From Mycoplasmatota bacterium (GTDB lineage Bacteria; Bacillota_I; Bacilli_A; Izemoplasmatales; Izemoplasmataceae), in NCBI GenBank assembly GCA_022712785.1, contig JAFLJX010000247.1:1-7256 (forward strand): DNA of 7,256 nucleotides, given 5' to 3'. The translations under genes and the position numbers were made by a program. Each line of letters opens with the position of its first letter. Position 1 is the stretch's first letter. Below are positions 1-5,980 of the stretch, piece by piece. The notes below the pieces were generated by a model, which did not search any database, was not told where the DNA came from, and saw only the letters and a program-made list of their open reading frames with translations.

Positions 1-1
1 A

Positions 2-115
2 GTGGTAAACGAAGACAATTCAAAAGTTAACAAAAGTTTGTTGTTTAGAAACGTTGCATTATATTCAATAACAGTAGGTATTTTTGGATTTGTAGTTTAT
101 AAAAACAAAAAGTAA
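2..115 (+). CDS. C-terminal end of an unidentified membrane-anchored protein (partial)
   Basis: Only the last 37 codons and the TAA stop of this gene lie in the window; the reading frame is open to the left edge. The visible part is a polar stretch (VVNEDNSKVNKS), then a hydrophobic segment of about 18 residues (LFRNVALYSITVGIFGFVVY), then a basic end (KNKK). This is the shape of a C-terminal membrane anchor with a short cytoplasmic tail, as in surface or tail-anchored proteins. There is no LPxTG-like sorting signal before the hydrophobic stretch, although one might sit further upstream. No family can be assigned from so short a piece. That it is a real gene is inferred from the in-frame transmembrane/positive-tail pattern ending just before the next gene's promoter. 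Confidence 0.5.
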   Translation: MVNEDNSKVNKSLLFRNVALYSITVGIFGFVVYKNKK

Positions 116-136
116 AACGTATTCATATCATTATCA

Positions 137-163
137 TTGACTTTAAAGCTAATTTCTTATAAA
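137..163 (+). promoter_or_regulatory. Probable promoter of the lactate permease gene
   Basis: TTGACT at 137-142 matches the sigma-A -35 consensus in five of six bases. A TATAAA hexamer follows at 158-163. The spacer is only 15 bp; reading the -10 as TAAATT (160-165) gives 17 bp, but with a poorer hexamer. The -35 box coincides with a possible TTG start codon of the permease frame, which argues against that start. Transcription would begin around 170, just ahead of the Shine-Dalgarno sequence at 178-183, leaving a very short leader. Confidence 0.45.
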
Positions 164-167
164 TTAG
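149..167. promoter_or_regulatory. Candidate operator: 19-bp dyad over the permease -10 region
   Basis: CTAATTT (149-155) and AAATTAG (161-167) are perfect 7-bp inverted arms around the 5-bp centre CTTAT. The dyad covers the proposed -10 hexamer, so a dimeric repressor bound there would block RNA polymerase. Lactate permease genes are often controlled by lactate-responsive regulators (LldR/GntR or LysR types), but this dyad does not match any operator I can name. The arms are AT-only apart from the end bases, so chance occurrence in AT-rich DNA is a real alternative. Confidence 0.35.
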
Positions 168-177
168 TGATGAAAGC

Positions 178-183
178 GGTGAT
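178..183 (+). promoter_or_regulatory. Shine-Dalgarno site that sets the permease start
   Basis: GGTGAT lies 4 nt before the ATG at 188 and, with the preceding AAAGC, resembles the full AAGGAGGTGAT anti-SD complement. Neither the upstream in-frame TTG at 137 nor the ATG at 170 has a comparable site, so the ATG at 188 is chosen as the start. Confidence 0.6.
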
Positions 184-187
184 TCAT

Positions 188-1744
188 ATGGAATTATTAC
201 AAATACTTGTAAGTATATTACCAGTGCTTGGACCATTAGTGTTCCTAGTTGTATTTAAGATGAGTGCTAAAAAAGGAATGACTATATCAATGATCTTAAT
301 GATGATACTTGCCATACTTGTGTGGCAAGTATCACTTAGTGTTATATTCGCATCTGTATTTGTTGGAATACATAAATCACTAACTATTATATTAATACTA
401 CTTGGTGCTTTAACTCTGGTTAATACTTTGAAGAATACTAAAGCTATTAAAAGAATAAACCAGGGATTTGAAACCATCTCAAAAGACAAAAGAATTCTCG
501 CTGTTATTATAGCTTTTCTATTTGGTGCATTAATTGAAGGAGCTAGTGGTTTTGGTACACCTGCAGCAATCACCGGACCTTTGCTTGTTGGGATGGGATT
601 TAATCCATTAACCGCAGTAGTAGTAGCATTAGTTGCCGACAGCACTCCTGTTTCATTTGGGGCAGTTGGGACTCCTATAGCTGTAGGACTTAGTGATTTA
701 GGATTGAATTTAAATGAGATTGCTGTTAATATCACTTTTATTGATTTATTTAGTGGAGTTTTTATTCCAACAATTGTCGTTATTATGTTTGTGTTATTAG
801 ATAAGGAATATAAAAGTAATAAATTAAAAAGTGTTTTAGAAATATTGCCTTGGACATTATTTGTAGGATTGGTATATGTTCTTACTGCGTATTTCACAGC
901 TTCATTCGTTGGTTTTGAATTTGTTTCAATAATCACACCAATATTTACGTTGCTAGTAATTACTATTTCGACTAAGTATGGATTTTTAGTACCTCGGAGA
1001 AACATTGGTGAAGAATCTGAAATTTCAGAGATGTCATTATTTAAGGCATGGAGCCCATATCTAGTTGTAGTTGTTTTATTATTATTAACTAGAGTAGTAG
1101 ATCCTTTAAAGGATTTCTTATTATCAATTGATTTTCTATCTTTGCATAATGTTTTTAATACTTCTTTAAGTTCTCAATTTGCTATACTTTACTCTCCTGG
1201 AGCAGTCTTGTTGGTTGCAAGTGTATTTGCTTCACTTTATCAGAAAAGAGGGTTAAAAGACGTAAAAAATGCAATTTTAGATACAAAGAGAGTAATAGTA
1301 GGAGCAATGCTTGCATTAATTCCTACTTTAATCATGGTAACAATATATACTAATAGTCAATATAACGGATTAGATTTAGAAAGTATGCCGACTTATTTCG
1401 CAAATAATTTAGGAGCAATATTTGGAGATATGTGGCCGATTATGAGTCCATTCTTAGGAATGCTTGGAAGTTTTGTTTCAGGTAGTTCTACAGTTTCAAA
1501 TTTAACATTTGGAAATGTTCAATATTCTATTGCAAACACTGTTAGTTTAAATACCAATGTAATAATGGCAGAACAAGTTATTGGTTCAGCGGTTGGTAAT
1601 ATGATTTGTGTTCATAATGTTGTAGCAGCGTCAAGTGTTGTAGGCCTTGAAAATCAGGAAGGTTTAATTATAAAGAAAACAATTATTCCTGCATTGATAT
1701 ACGCTTTAATGGTCGCAATAATTAGTTTTATTATATTATTTTAA
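188..1744 (+). CDS. lctP: L-lactate permease, LctP family
   Basis: This is a polytopic inner-membrane protein of 518 residues, within the usual size of the LctP family (TC 2.A.14). Members take up L-lactate, D-lactate or glycolate with protons; which of these is used here cannot be told from sequence. The family hallmark is clear: EGASGFGTPAA begins at residue 117 and runs on through a conserved segment to SFGAVGTP, ending near residue 163. The later conserved motifs GSFVSGSSTVSNLTFG (about 427-442) and GNMICVHNVVAASSVVGL (about 470-487) are also present. Hydrophobic helices fill most of the protein, beginning at residue 2 and ending at the very C-terminus (FIILF). The ATG at 188 is preferred over the TTG at 137 because of its SD sequence and because 137-142 looks like a -35 box. 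The gene appears monocistronic, with its own promoter and terminator. No lactate dehydrogenase or utilisation gene is visible beside it. Confidence 0.93.
   Translation: MELLQILVSILPVLGPLVFLVVFKMSAKKGMTISMILMMILAILVWQVSLSVIFASVFVGIHKSLTIILILLGALTLVNTLKNTKAIKRINQGFETISKDKRILAVIIAFLFGALIEGASGFGTPAAITGPLLVGMGFNPLTAVVVALVADSTPVSFGAVGTPIAVGLSDLGLNLNEIAVNITFIDLFSGVFIPTIVVIMFVLLDKEYKSNKLKSVLEILPWTLFVGLVYVLTAYFTASFVGFEFVSIITPIFTLLVITISTKYGFLVPRRNIGEESEISEMSLFKAWSPYLVVVVLLLLTRVVDPLKDFLLSIDFLSLHNVFNTSLSSQFAILYSPGAVLLVASVFASLYQKRGLKDVKNAILDTKRVIVGAMLALIPTLIMVTIYTNSQYNGLDLESMPTYFANNLGAIFGDMWPIMSPFLGMLGSFVSGSSTVSNLTFGNVQYSIANTVSLNTNVIMAEQVIGSAVGNMICVHNVVAASSVVGLENQEGLIIKKTIIPALIYALMVAIISFIILF
303..334 (+). 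repeat. Perfect 12-bp inverted repeat inside the permease gene
   Basis: TGATACTTGCCA (303-314) and TGGCAAGTATCA (323-334) are exact reverse complements around an 8-nt loop (TACTTGTG). In the mRNA this forms a strong stem beginning about 115 nt after the start codon, in the part encoding a membrane helix. No T-run follows, so it is not an intrinsic terminator. Its role, if any, is unknown; candidates are an mRNA stability or pausing element. Confidence 0.6.
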
Positions 1745-1770
1745 AAAGTTGATTAATTTCAGCTTTTTTT
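1743..1770 (+). terminator. Rho-independent terminator of the permease gene
   Basis: The hairpin has a 10-bp stem, 1743-1752 (AAAAAGTTGA) with 1759-1768 (TTCAGCTTTTT region), including one G-U pair, and a 6-nt loop (TTAATT). The descending arm merges into a seven-T run (1764-1770). It starts within the permease stop codon and ends one base before the -35 box of the next operon, so it insulates the two units. Confidence 0.8.
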
Positions 1771-1771
1771 C

Positions 1772-1800
1772 TTGACTAAAAGTGATGATATATATATAAT
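1772..1800 (+). promoter_or_regulatory. Promoter of the marR-ABC exporter operon
   Basis: TTGACT (1772-1777) and a perfect TATAAT (1795-1800) are separated by exactly 17 bp, the best-supported promoter in the window. Part of the spacer is an alternating TA run. The expected start of transcription, about 1806-1808, falls inside the palindrome at 1801-1817. Confidence 0.85.
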
Positions 1801-1842
1801 GTTAGGTAGAGCCTAACTAAAATTCACTAGGAGTGATGATAT
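1775..1842 (+). repeat. Imperfect 17-bp direct repeat flanking the operon's -10 and operator
   Basis: The copy at 1775-1791 (ACTAAAAGTGATGATAT) and the copy at 1826-1842 (ACTAGGAGTGATGATAT) agree at 15 of 17 positions, including an exact 11-bp core. They start 51 bp apart, close to five helical turns. The first copy fills most of the promoter spacer. The second contains the SD sequence and the first bases of the marR start codon. It may be a local duplication, or two half-sites for a regulator; coincidence involving SD-like sequence is possible. Confidence 0.5.
1801..1817. promoter_or_regulatory. Probable MarR operator at the transcription start
   Basis: GTTAGG and CCTAAC form perfect 6-bp inverted arms around the 5-bp centre TAGAG. 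The site begins directly after the TATAAT box and covers the expected +1. MarR-family dimers bind palindromes of about this size, and the TTAG...CTAA outer pattern resembles the SlyA-type consensus TTAGCAAGCTAA. Autorepression by the MarR protein encoded 24 bp downstream is therefore inferred, not shown. Confidence 0.65.
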
Positions 1843-2266
1843 GAACAATGAAGAATTAAGATTGTCTCTAAATAAGTTCTTAAAAATGTATTTTGATTCA
1901 TGTAAAGAAGTATATGATGAAATAAATGCATCTAGAATTACTGGGAGACAGTTTAGGTATTTAAGAGAGATTCATAAAAGAAAAGAAGTTACTTCAACTG
2001 AACTAGCAAATCATTTTAATATTTCAAAGCCTTCAATAAATGAAATAATTAGTAAGTTTGAAGATGCAAAAATTATTAGTAAAAGAAAAAGTGAAACTGA
2101 CAAAAGAGTTACATATATTTCTTTAACTAATATTGGTGTTAAGTTAGCAACATCAAATGAGCTTGAAAGTAAAAGAGCAGTTGAGAATATTTTTAAAAAA
2201 TTAAATGAAAAAGAAATTCTTAATCTCAAGAATTGTTTTGATAAGTTTGGAGTTGACGAGTTATGA
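1841..2266 (+). CDS. MarR-family winged-helix transcriptional regulator
   Basis: The protein has 141 residues, the normal MarR size, and should be a DNA-binding dimer in the cytoplasm. The winged helix spans about residues 35-102. It has a first helix around GRQFRYLREIH (35-45), TSTELANHF then ISKPSINEIISKFEDA (about 51-76) as the helix-turn-helix with its recognition helix, and the wing KRKSETDKRVTYISLT (about 81-96). DKR near 87-89 matches the family's D-x-R wing motif. The remaining N- and C-terminal helices would form the dimer interface. The start has a strong SD, AGGAGTGAT (1829-1837). The stop overlaps the start of the first ABC gene by 4 bp (ATGA), indicating translational coupling. 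The context points to an autorepressor of an efflux operon that is relieved by a pump substrate; the ligand is unknown. Two cysteines (21 and 132) are present, but nothing shows redox sensing. Confidence 0.9.
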   Translation: MNNEELRLSLNKFLKMYFDSCKEVYDEINASRITGRQFRYLREIHKRKEVTSTELANHFNISKPSINEIISKFEDAKIISKRKSETDKRVTYISLTNIGVKLATSNELESKRAVENIFKKLNEKEILNLKNCFDKFGVDEL

Positions 2267-4029
2267 TTTTTGGTAAATCTATAAATAAGTATTATTTTAA
2301 ATATGCTCATCTATTCATTTTAGGACTTATTTCTTTAGTTATAGTAGATTATGTTCAACTTGAGATCCCTATTTTAACCGGAGAATTAATAGATGGATTA
2401 GATTTAGGAACAATAGATAAAAATGGAATACTAGATTTAGTTAAATTAATAGGGATATATGTTGCCATAATAATTGTAGGTAGATTTTTATGGAGAATGT
2501 TCATCTTTGGAGCTAGTAGAAGAGTTGATTATGGACTAAGGAATGATATGTATAGACACTGTGAAAACCTATCAAATAGCTTTTATTCAGAAAATAAGGT
2601 TGGAGGATTAATGGCTCATTTTACTAACGATGTGGAATCTGTTAGGAGAGCAATTGGGCCTGGTATGATAATGTTTGTTGATGCTATGTTCCTTGGTGGC
2701 CTTGCATTTTATCATATGTTTAATTTAGATCCTTTTATGGCTTTATTCGCAGGAATTCCTTTAGTAATAATAGGAATACTAGGAGCATACATGGGCAGAA
2801 AAATGCGTAAGAAATTTAAAGAAGCTCAAAAAGCATTTGAAGATTTATCTGATTTTACGAATGAGAATATATCAGGAATTGATGTTGTTAAAGCTTTTGT
2901 TAAAGAAGACACTGAGATAGATGAATTTCTAAAGATAAATTTAAGAGCTAAAAGAAAAAATATTTCATACGTTAAAAGTCAAACAATTTTACAAATGTCA
3001 ATAAGAGCTATAACGGGAATTATATACGTAATAATTTTAGGATATGGTGGATATTTAGTATCTAACACTGCTGGAACTGCAGAGGAATTTACAATTGGTA
3101 ATTTAAGTACTTTTATTCTATTGTTTGGTTCATTACTTTGGCCAATGAGAGCGTTAGGTATGATTATAAATGTTAGAAGTAGAGGGAAAGGATCTTTACA
3201 AAGAATCGAAAAAATACTAAATGAAAAAGTTGATGTATTTGATAGTGAAGATGTAATCGACATTGAAAAAATACAAGGCTCAATTGAATTTAAAGATTTA
3301 TCATTTAGTTATCCAGATGGGTTAGACAATGCTTTGAATAACATTAGTTTCAAAGTAAAAGTTGGTGAAACTGTTGGGATATTAGGAAGAACTGGTAGTG
3401 GTAAAACAAGTTTAGTAGATTTGTTACTAAGAATATATAATGTGAATGAAAATCAATTGCTCATTGATGGAATAGACATAATGAAATTACCAATTAAAAA
3501 AGTAAGAGAGAGCATTGGGTATGTTCCACAAGATGGATTCTTATTTAGTGATTCCATTTCAAACAACATCTCACTTGGGCTTGAAAAAAGACAAGATTAT
3601 TTCAATAATATCCAGGAAGCAGCAAAACTTAGCGATGTCCATGATAATATCGTAGAATTTAGTGAAGAATACGAGACTATTATAGGTGAAAGAGGAGTAA
3701 CTTTATCAGGTGGACAAAGACAAAGATTGAGTATTGCAAGAGCTTTAATAAAAGACCCATCAATTCTTATTTTAGATGATTCAGTATCAGCAGTTGACAC
3801 AAAAACCGAAGAGACAATTTTGGAAAATTTAACAAAAGTAAGAAAAGGAAAAACAACATTAATTATTGCCCATAGAATTAGTACAATTAAAGACGCAGAT
3901 AAAATCATAATTGTTGATGATGGTAAAGTAATTGATGTAGGTACTCATGATGAACTATTAACTAGATGTTCTTTCTACCATGATATGGTTGAAAGACAAA
4001 AACTTGAAGATGAAGTAGAGGTGGCTTAA
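2263..4029 (+). CDS. ABC exporter half-transporter, subunit with degenerate Walker B glutamate
   Basis: This 588-residue protein has the type IV ABC exporter layout: six membrane helices (about 15-34, 56-80, 131-153, 158-178, 241-266, 278-301), then an ATP-binding domain from about 340. The A-loop Tyr is 350, Walker A GRTGSGKT is 375-382, the Q-loop Gln is 423, the signature LSGGQ is intact at 481-485, Walker B is ILILDD at 501-506, the D-loop SAVD is 509-512 and the H-loop His is 537. The position of the catalytic Glu after Walker B is Asp506, so the ATP site built on this subunit's Walker motifs should hydrolyse poorly. That is typical of one half of heterodimeric exporters such as TM287/288, BmrCD and LmrCD. 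It probably pairs with the next gene's product to expel drugs, lipids or peptides; the substrate is not predictable. The start overlaps the marR stop, with a modest GGAG at 2249-2252. Confidence 0.92.
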   Translation: MIFGKSINKYYFKYAHLFILGLISLVIVDYVQLEIPILTGELIDGLDLGTIDKNGILDLVKLIGIYVAIIIVGRFLWRMFIFGASRRVDYGLRNDMYRHCENLSNSFYSENKVGGLMAHFTNDVESVRRAIGPGMIMFVDAMFLGGLAFYHMFNLDPFMALFAGIPLVIIGILGAYMGRKMRKKFKEAQKAFEDLSDFTNENISGIDVVKAFVKEDTEIDEFLKINLRAKRKNISYVKSQTILQMSIRAITGIIYVIILGYGGYLVSNTAGTAEEFTIGNLSTFILLFGSLLWPMRALGMIINVRSRGKGSLQRIEKILNEKVDVFDSEDVIDIEKIQGSIEFKDLSFSYPDGLDNALNNISFKVKVGETVGILGRTGSGKTSLVDLLLRIYNVNENQLLIDGIDIMKLPIKKVRESIGYVPQDGFLFSDSISNNISLGLEKRQDYFNNIQEAAKLSDVHDNIVEFSEEYETIIGERGVTLSGGQRQRLSIARALIKDPSILILDDSVSAVDTKTEETILENLTKVRKGKTTLIIAHRISTIKDADKIIIVDDGKVIDVGTHDELLTRCSFYHDMVERQKLEDEVEVA

Positions 4030-5802
4030 ATGAGTGATGTAAACTTAGATAAGAGACAATTTACTATGACAGACAAACAGATAGTTAAAAGATTACTTAG
4101 TTATGCAATACCATACATCCCAAAATTTATTATCACTATAGGATTAATGCTTTTTAGTGTTTTGGCTGGATTACTTGAACCATTCTTAACTGGGAGAAGT
4201 ATAGATTTAATCAAAGAAGATATAGTTGATTTTAATGTATTATATTGGTATCTAGGCATATTTATTGTTGCAATATTAGTTGGTAATATTTTAAATTATC
4301 TTCAAACAATTATATTACAAAATACAGGACAATCCATAATATATAATATTAGAAAAGAAATTTTTACACATCTTGAATTTCATGATGTTGCTTACTTAAA
4401 TAAAACTCCTACAGGAGCTCTAGTAACAAGAGTAACAAATGATACAAATACTTTAAGTGAAATGTATACTAATGTAATTGTTAGTGTATTTAGAAATGTG
4501 ATAATGGTAGTATTAATATTTGTTGCCATGTTCTTCATAAATATAAAACTAACATTACTAATACTAATCGTAGTACCATTCATTATATTCTTCTCATTTC
4601 TGTTTAGAAAATATTCAAGAAAATCATATAGAATGGTTAGATCAAATTTATCAAAAGTAAATGCATTCCTAGCGGAACATTTATCTGGCATGAAAATTAT
4701 CCAAATATTTAATCAAGAAGACGAGAAGTTTATTGAATTTGATGAAAGAAATACAAAATTGAAACAATCGTATTATCGTCAAATATTCGTATTCGGGTTA
4801 TACAGACCAACAATGTACCTATTATATATGATTGCACTTGTAATAGTATTCTATTATGGTGGTATTAGTGTAATTGATGGGATTATAACTGTGGGTGTTT
4901 TAATTACATTCCAAAGTTATATTGGTAGATTCTTTGAACCAATTCAGGAGTTAGCAGAACAGTTTAATACAATACAGTCGGCATTTGCATCAGCTGAAAG
5001 ATTATTTGGTATTTTAGATAGTAAACCTACAATCTCAAATATTGAAAATCCTATTGATTTAACTGATATGACAGGAGAAATTGAATTTAAGAATGTTTGG
5101 TTTGCTTACAATAATGAAGAATGGATATTGAAAGATATATCATTTAAAGTTAAAGCAAAGGAATCAGTTGCATTTATTGGATCCACAGGGGCGGGTAAAA
5201 CTACTATTCTCAGATTAATTACAAGAAACTATGACATCCAAAAAGGGCAAATATTTGTAGATGGAATAGACATAAAAACTATCTCAAAGGAAACACTAAG
5301 AAAATATATTGGAGTAATGCTTCAAGATGTATTCATGTTCAGTGGAACTATTGAATCAAATATTAAATTGAGAGACGACTCAATAAGTTATGAAAAGATG
5401 GTTCAATCATGTAAATATGTAAATGCTGATACATTTATTGATAAACTACAAGACGGTTATAAAGAAAGAGTTAAAGAAAGAGGTAACAATTTTAGTACAG
5501 GACAAAGACAATTATTGTCTTTTGCTAGAACAATTATCCATGACCCAAAAGTAATGATTTTAGATGAAGCAACAAGCAATATAGATACTGAAACAGAGCA
5601 ACTAATACAGAATTCTTTAGAAAAGATGATGAGTATTGGAACAATGCTTATTGTTGCTCACAGGTTATCAACTATTCAGCATGTTGATACTATAATCGTT
5701 TTAAGTAAAGGTGAGATTATTGAAAAAGGAAATCACCAAGACTTGCTTAAAAACAAAGGTCATTATTACAGTTTATACAAGTTACAATATCAAGAAAAAT
5801 AA
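4030..5802 (+). CDS. ABC exporter half-transporter, subunit with catalytic Glu and degenerate signature
   Basis: This 590-residue protein has the same fold as its neighbour, with an N-terminal extension of about 25 polar residues. Helices lie at about 33-52, 71-96, 148-170, 173-195, 250-276 and 281-303. The ATP-binding domain has A-loop Tyr360, Walker A GSTGAGKT at 384-391, Q-loop Gln432, Walker B VMILDE with catalytic Glu513, D-loop SNID 516-519 and H-loop His544. The signature is FSTGQ (488-492) instead of LSGGQ. In a head-to-tail dimer, this subunit's Walker A/B and Glu513 face the intact LSGGQ of the upstream subunit, giving one working site. Its FSTGQ faces the Asp506 site, giving one degenerate site. 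The ATG follows the upstream TAA with no gap; the SD GAGGTG (4018-4023) lies inside the upstream gene, 6 nt before the start. A multidrug-type exporter is the best guess given the MarR gene. Confidence 0.92.
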   Translation: MSDVNLDKRQFTMTDKQIVKRLLSYAIPYIPKFIITIGLMLFSVLAGLLEPFLTGRSIDLIKEDIVDFNVLYWYLGIFIVAILVGNILNYLQTIILQNTGQSIIYNIRKEIFTHLEFHDVAYLNKTPTGALVTRVTNDTNTLSEMYTNVIVSVFRNVIMVVLIFVAMFFINIKLTLLILIVVPFIIFFSFLFRKYSRKSYRMVRSNLSKVNAFLAEHLSGMKIIQIFNQEDEKFIEFDERNTKLKQSYYRQIFVFGLYRPTMYLLYMIALVIVFYYGGISVIDGIITVGVLITFQSYIGRFFEPIQELAEQFNTIQSAFASAERLFGILDSKPTISNIENPIDLTDMTGEIEFKNVWFAYNNEEWILKDISFKVKAKESVAFIGSTGAGKTTILRLITRNYDIQKGQIFVDGIDIKTISKETLRKYIGVMLQDVFMFSGTIESNIKLRDDSISYEKMVQSCKYVNADTFIDKLQDGYKERVKERGNNFSTGQRQLLSFARTIIHDPKVMILDEATSNIDTETEQLIQNSLEKMMSIGTMLIVAHRLSTIQHVDTIIVLSKGEIIEKGNHQDLLKNKGHYYSLYKLQYQEK

Positions 5803-5875
5803 AAATGAAAGACACTTAAAAAAAGCAATGTCATTAAGTTAAGAAAAATAAACTTGGATGATGATAAATAAAACT

Positions 5876-5913
5876 AAAAACAAGTAAATCACACTAGATT
5901 TTCTTGTTTTTTT
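5876..5913. terminator. Terminator of the exporter operon, probably bidirectional
   Basis: An outer 9-bp stem (AAAAACAAG 5876-5884 with CTTGTTTTT 5903-5911) and an inner 5-bp stem (AAATC 5886-5890 with GATTT 5897-5901) are separated by a single T-T mismatch and closed by a 6-nt loop ACACTA. A T-run follows on the plus strand. The A-rich left side gives a T-rich tail on the minus strand too, so it could also stop transcripts coming from the convergent transposase gene. It lies 73 nt after the second ABC stop codon; the stretch in between (5803-5875) shows no gene. Confidence 0.75.
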
Positions 5914-5934
5914 GAATAAATCGCATATCAAAGA

Positions 5935-5954
5935 ACAAATTCACAAGAATTTGT
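5935..5954. repeat. Perfect 8-bp palindromic hairpin downstream of the transposase gene
   Basis: ACAAATTC (5935-5942) and GAATTTGT (5947-5954) are exact inverted arms with a 4-nt loop. It lies 26 bp beyond the transposase stop codon. On the minus strand it is followed by TTCTTTG, so it may be a weak transposase terminator, or it may belong to the IS end. Confidence 0.45.
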
Positions 5955-5980
5955 CTAATTTTATTAAATAATCTAGTAGT

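Noticed and set aside
137..187. TTG start at 137 (535-residue version of the permease) or ATG at 170
   Set aside because: The 17 extra residues lack the family's hydrophobic start, 137-142 reads as a -35 box, and only the ATG at 188 has a fitting SD sequence (GGTGAT at 178-183).
184..1005. 273-codon open frame on the minus strand
   Set aside because: It lies antisense within the permease gene, has no SD or recognisable domain, and its composition mirrors the codons of the real gene.
3775..3785. Asp in place of the Walker B Glu as a sign of a decaying ABC gene
   Set aside because: All other motifs are intact, and the partner shows the matching signature change, which is the normal pattern of heterodimeric exporters.
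3597..3908. Minus-strand open frames inside the ABC and marR genes (also 2011-2310, 2979-3263, 4392-4691)
   Set aside because: All are fully covered by well-supported plus-strand genes with complete motifs; no independent start signals were seen.
5814..5839. ACTTAA...TTAAGT inverted repeat after the second ABC gene
   Set aside because: The six-base AT-rich arms have a long loop and no T-run; the hairpin at 5876-5913 is a far better terminator.
5893..5977. ACTAGATT (5893-5900) and AATCTAGT (5970-5977) as possible IS inverted ends
   Set aside because: The match is only 8 bp, both copies are on the same side of the transposase, and one lies inside the operon terminator; this does not fit a pair of IS ends.
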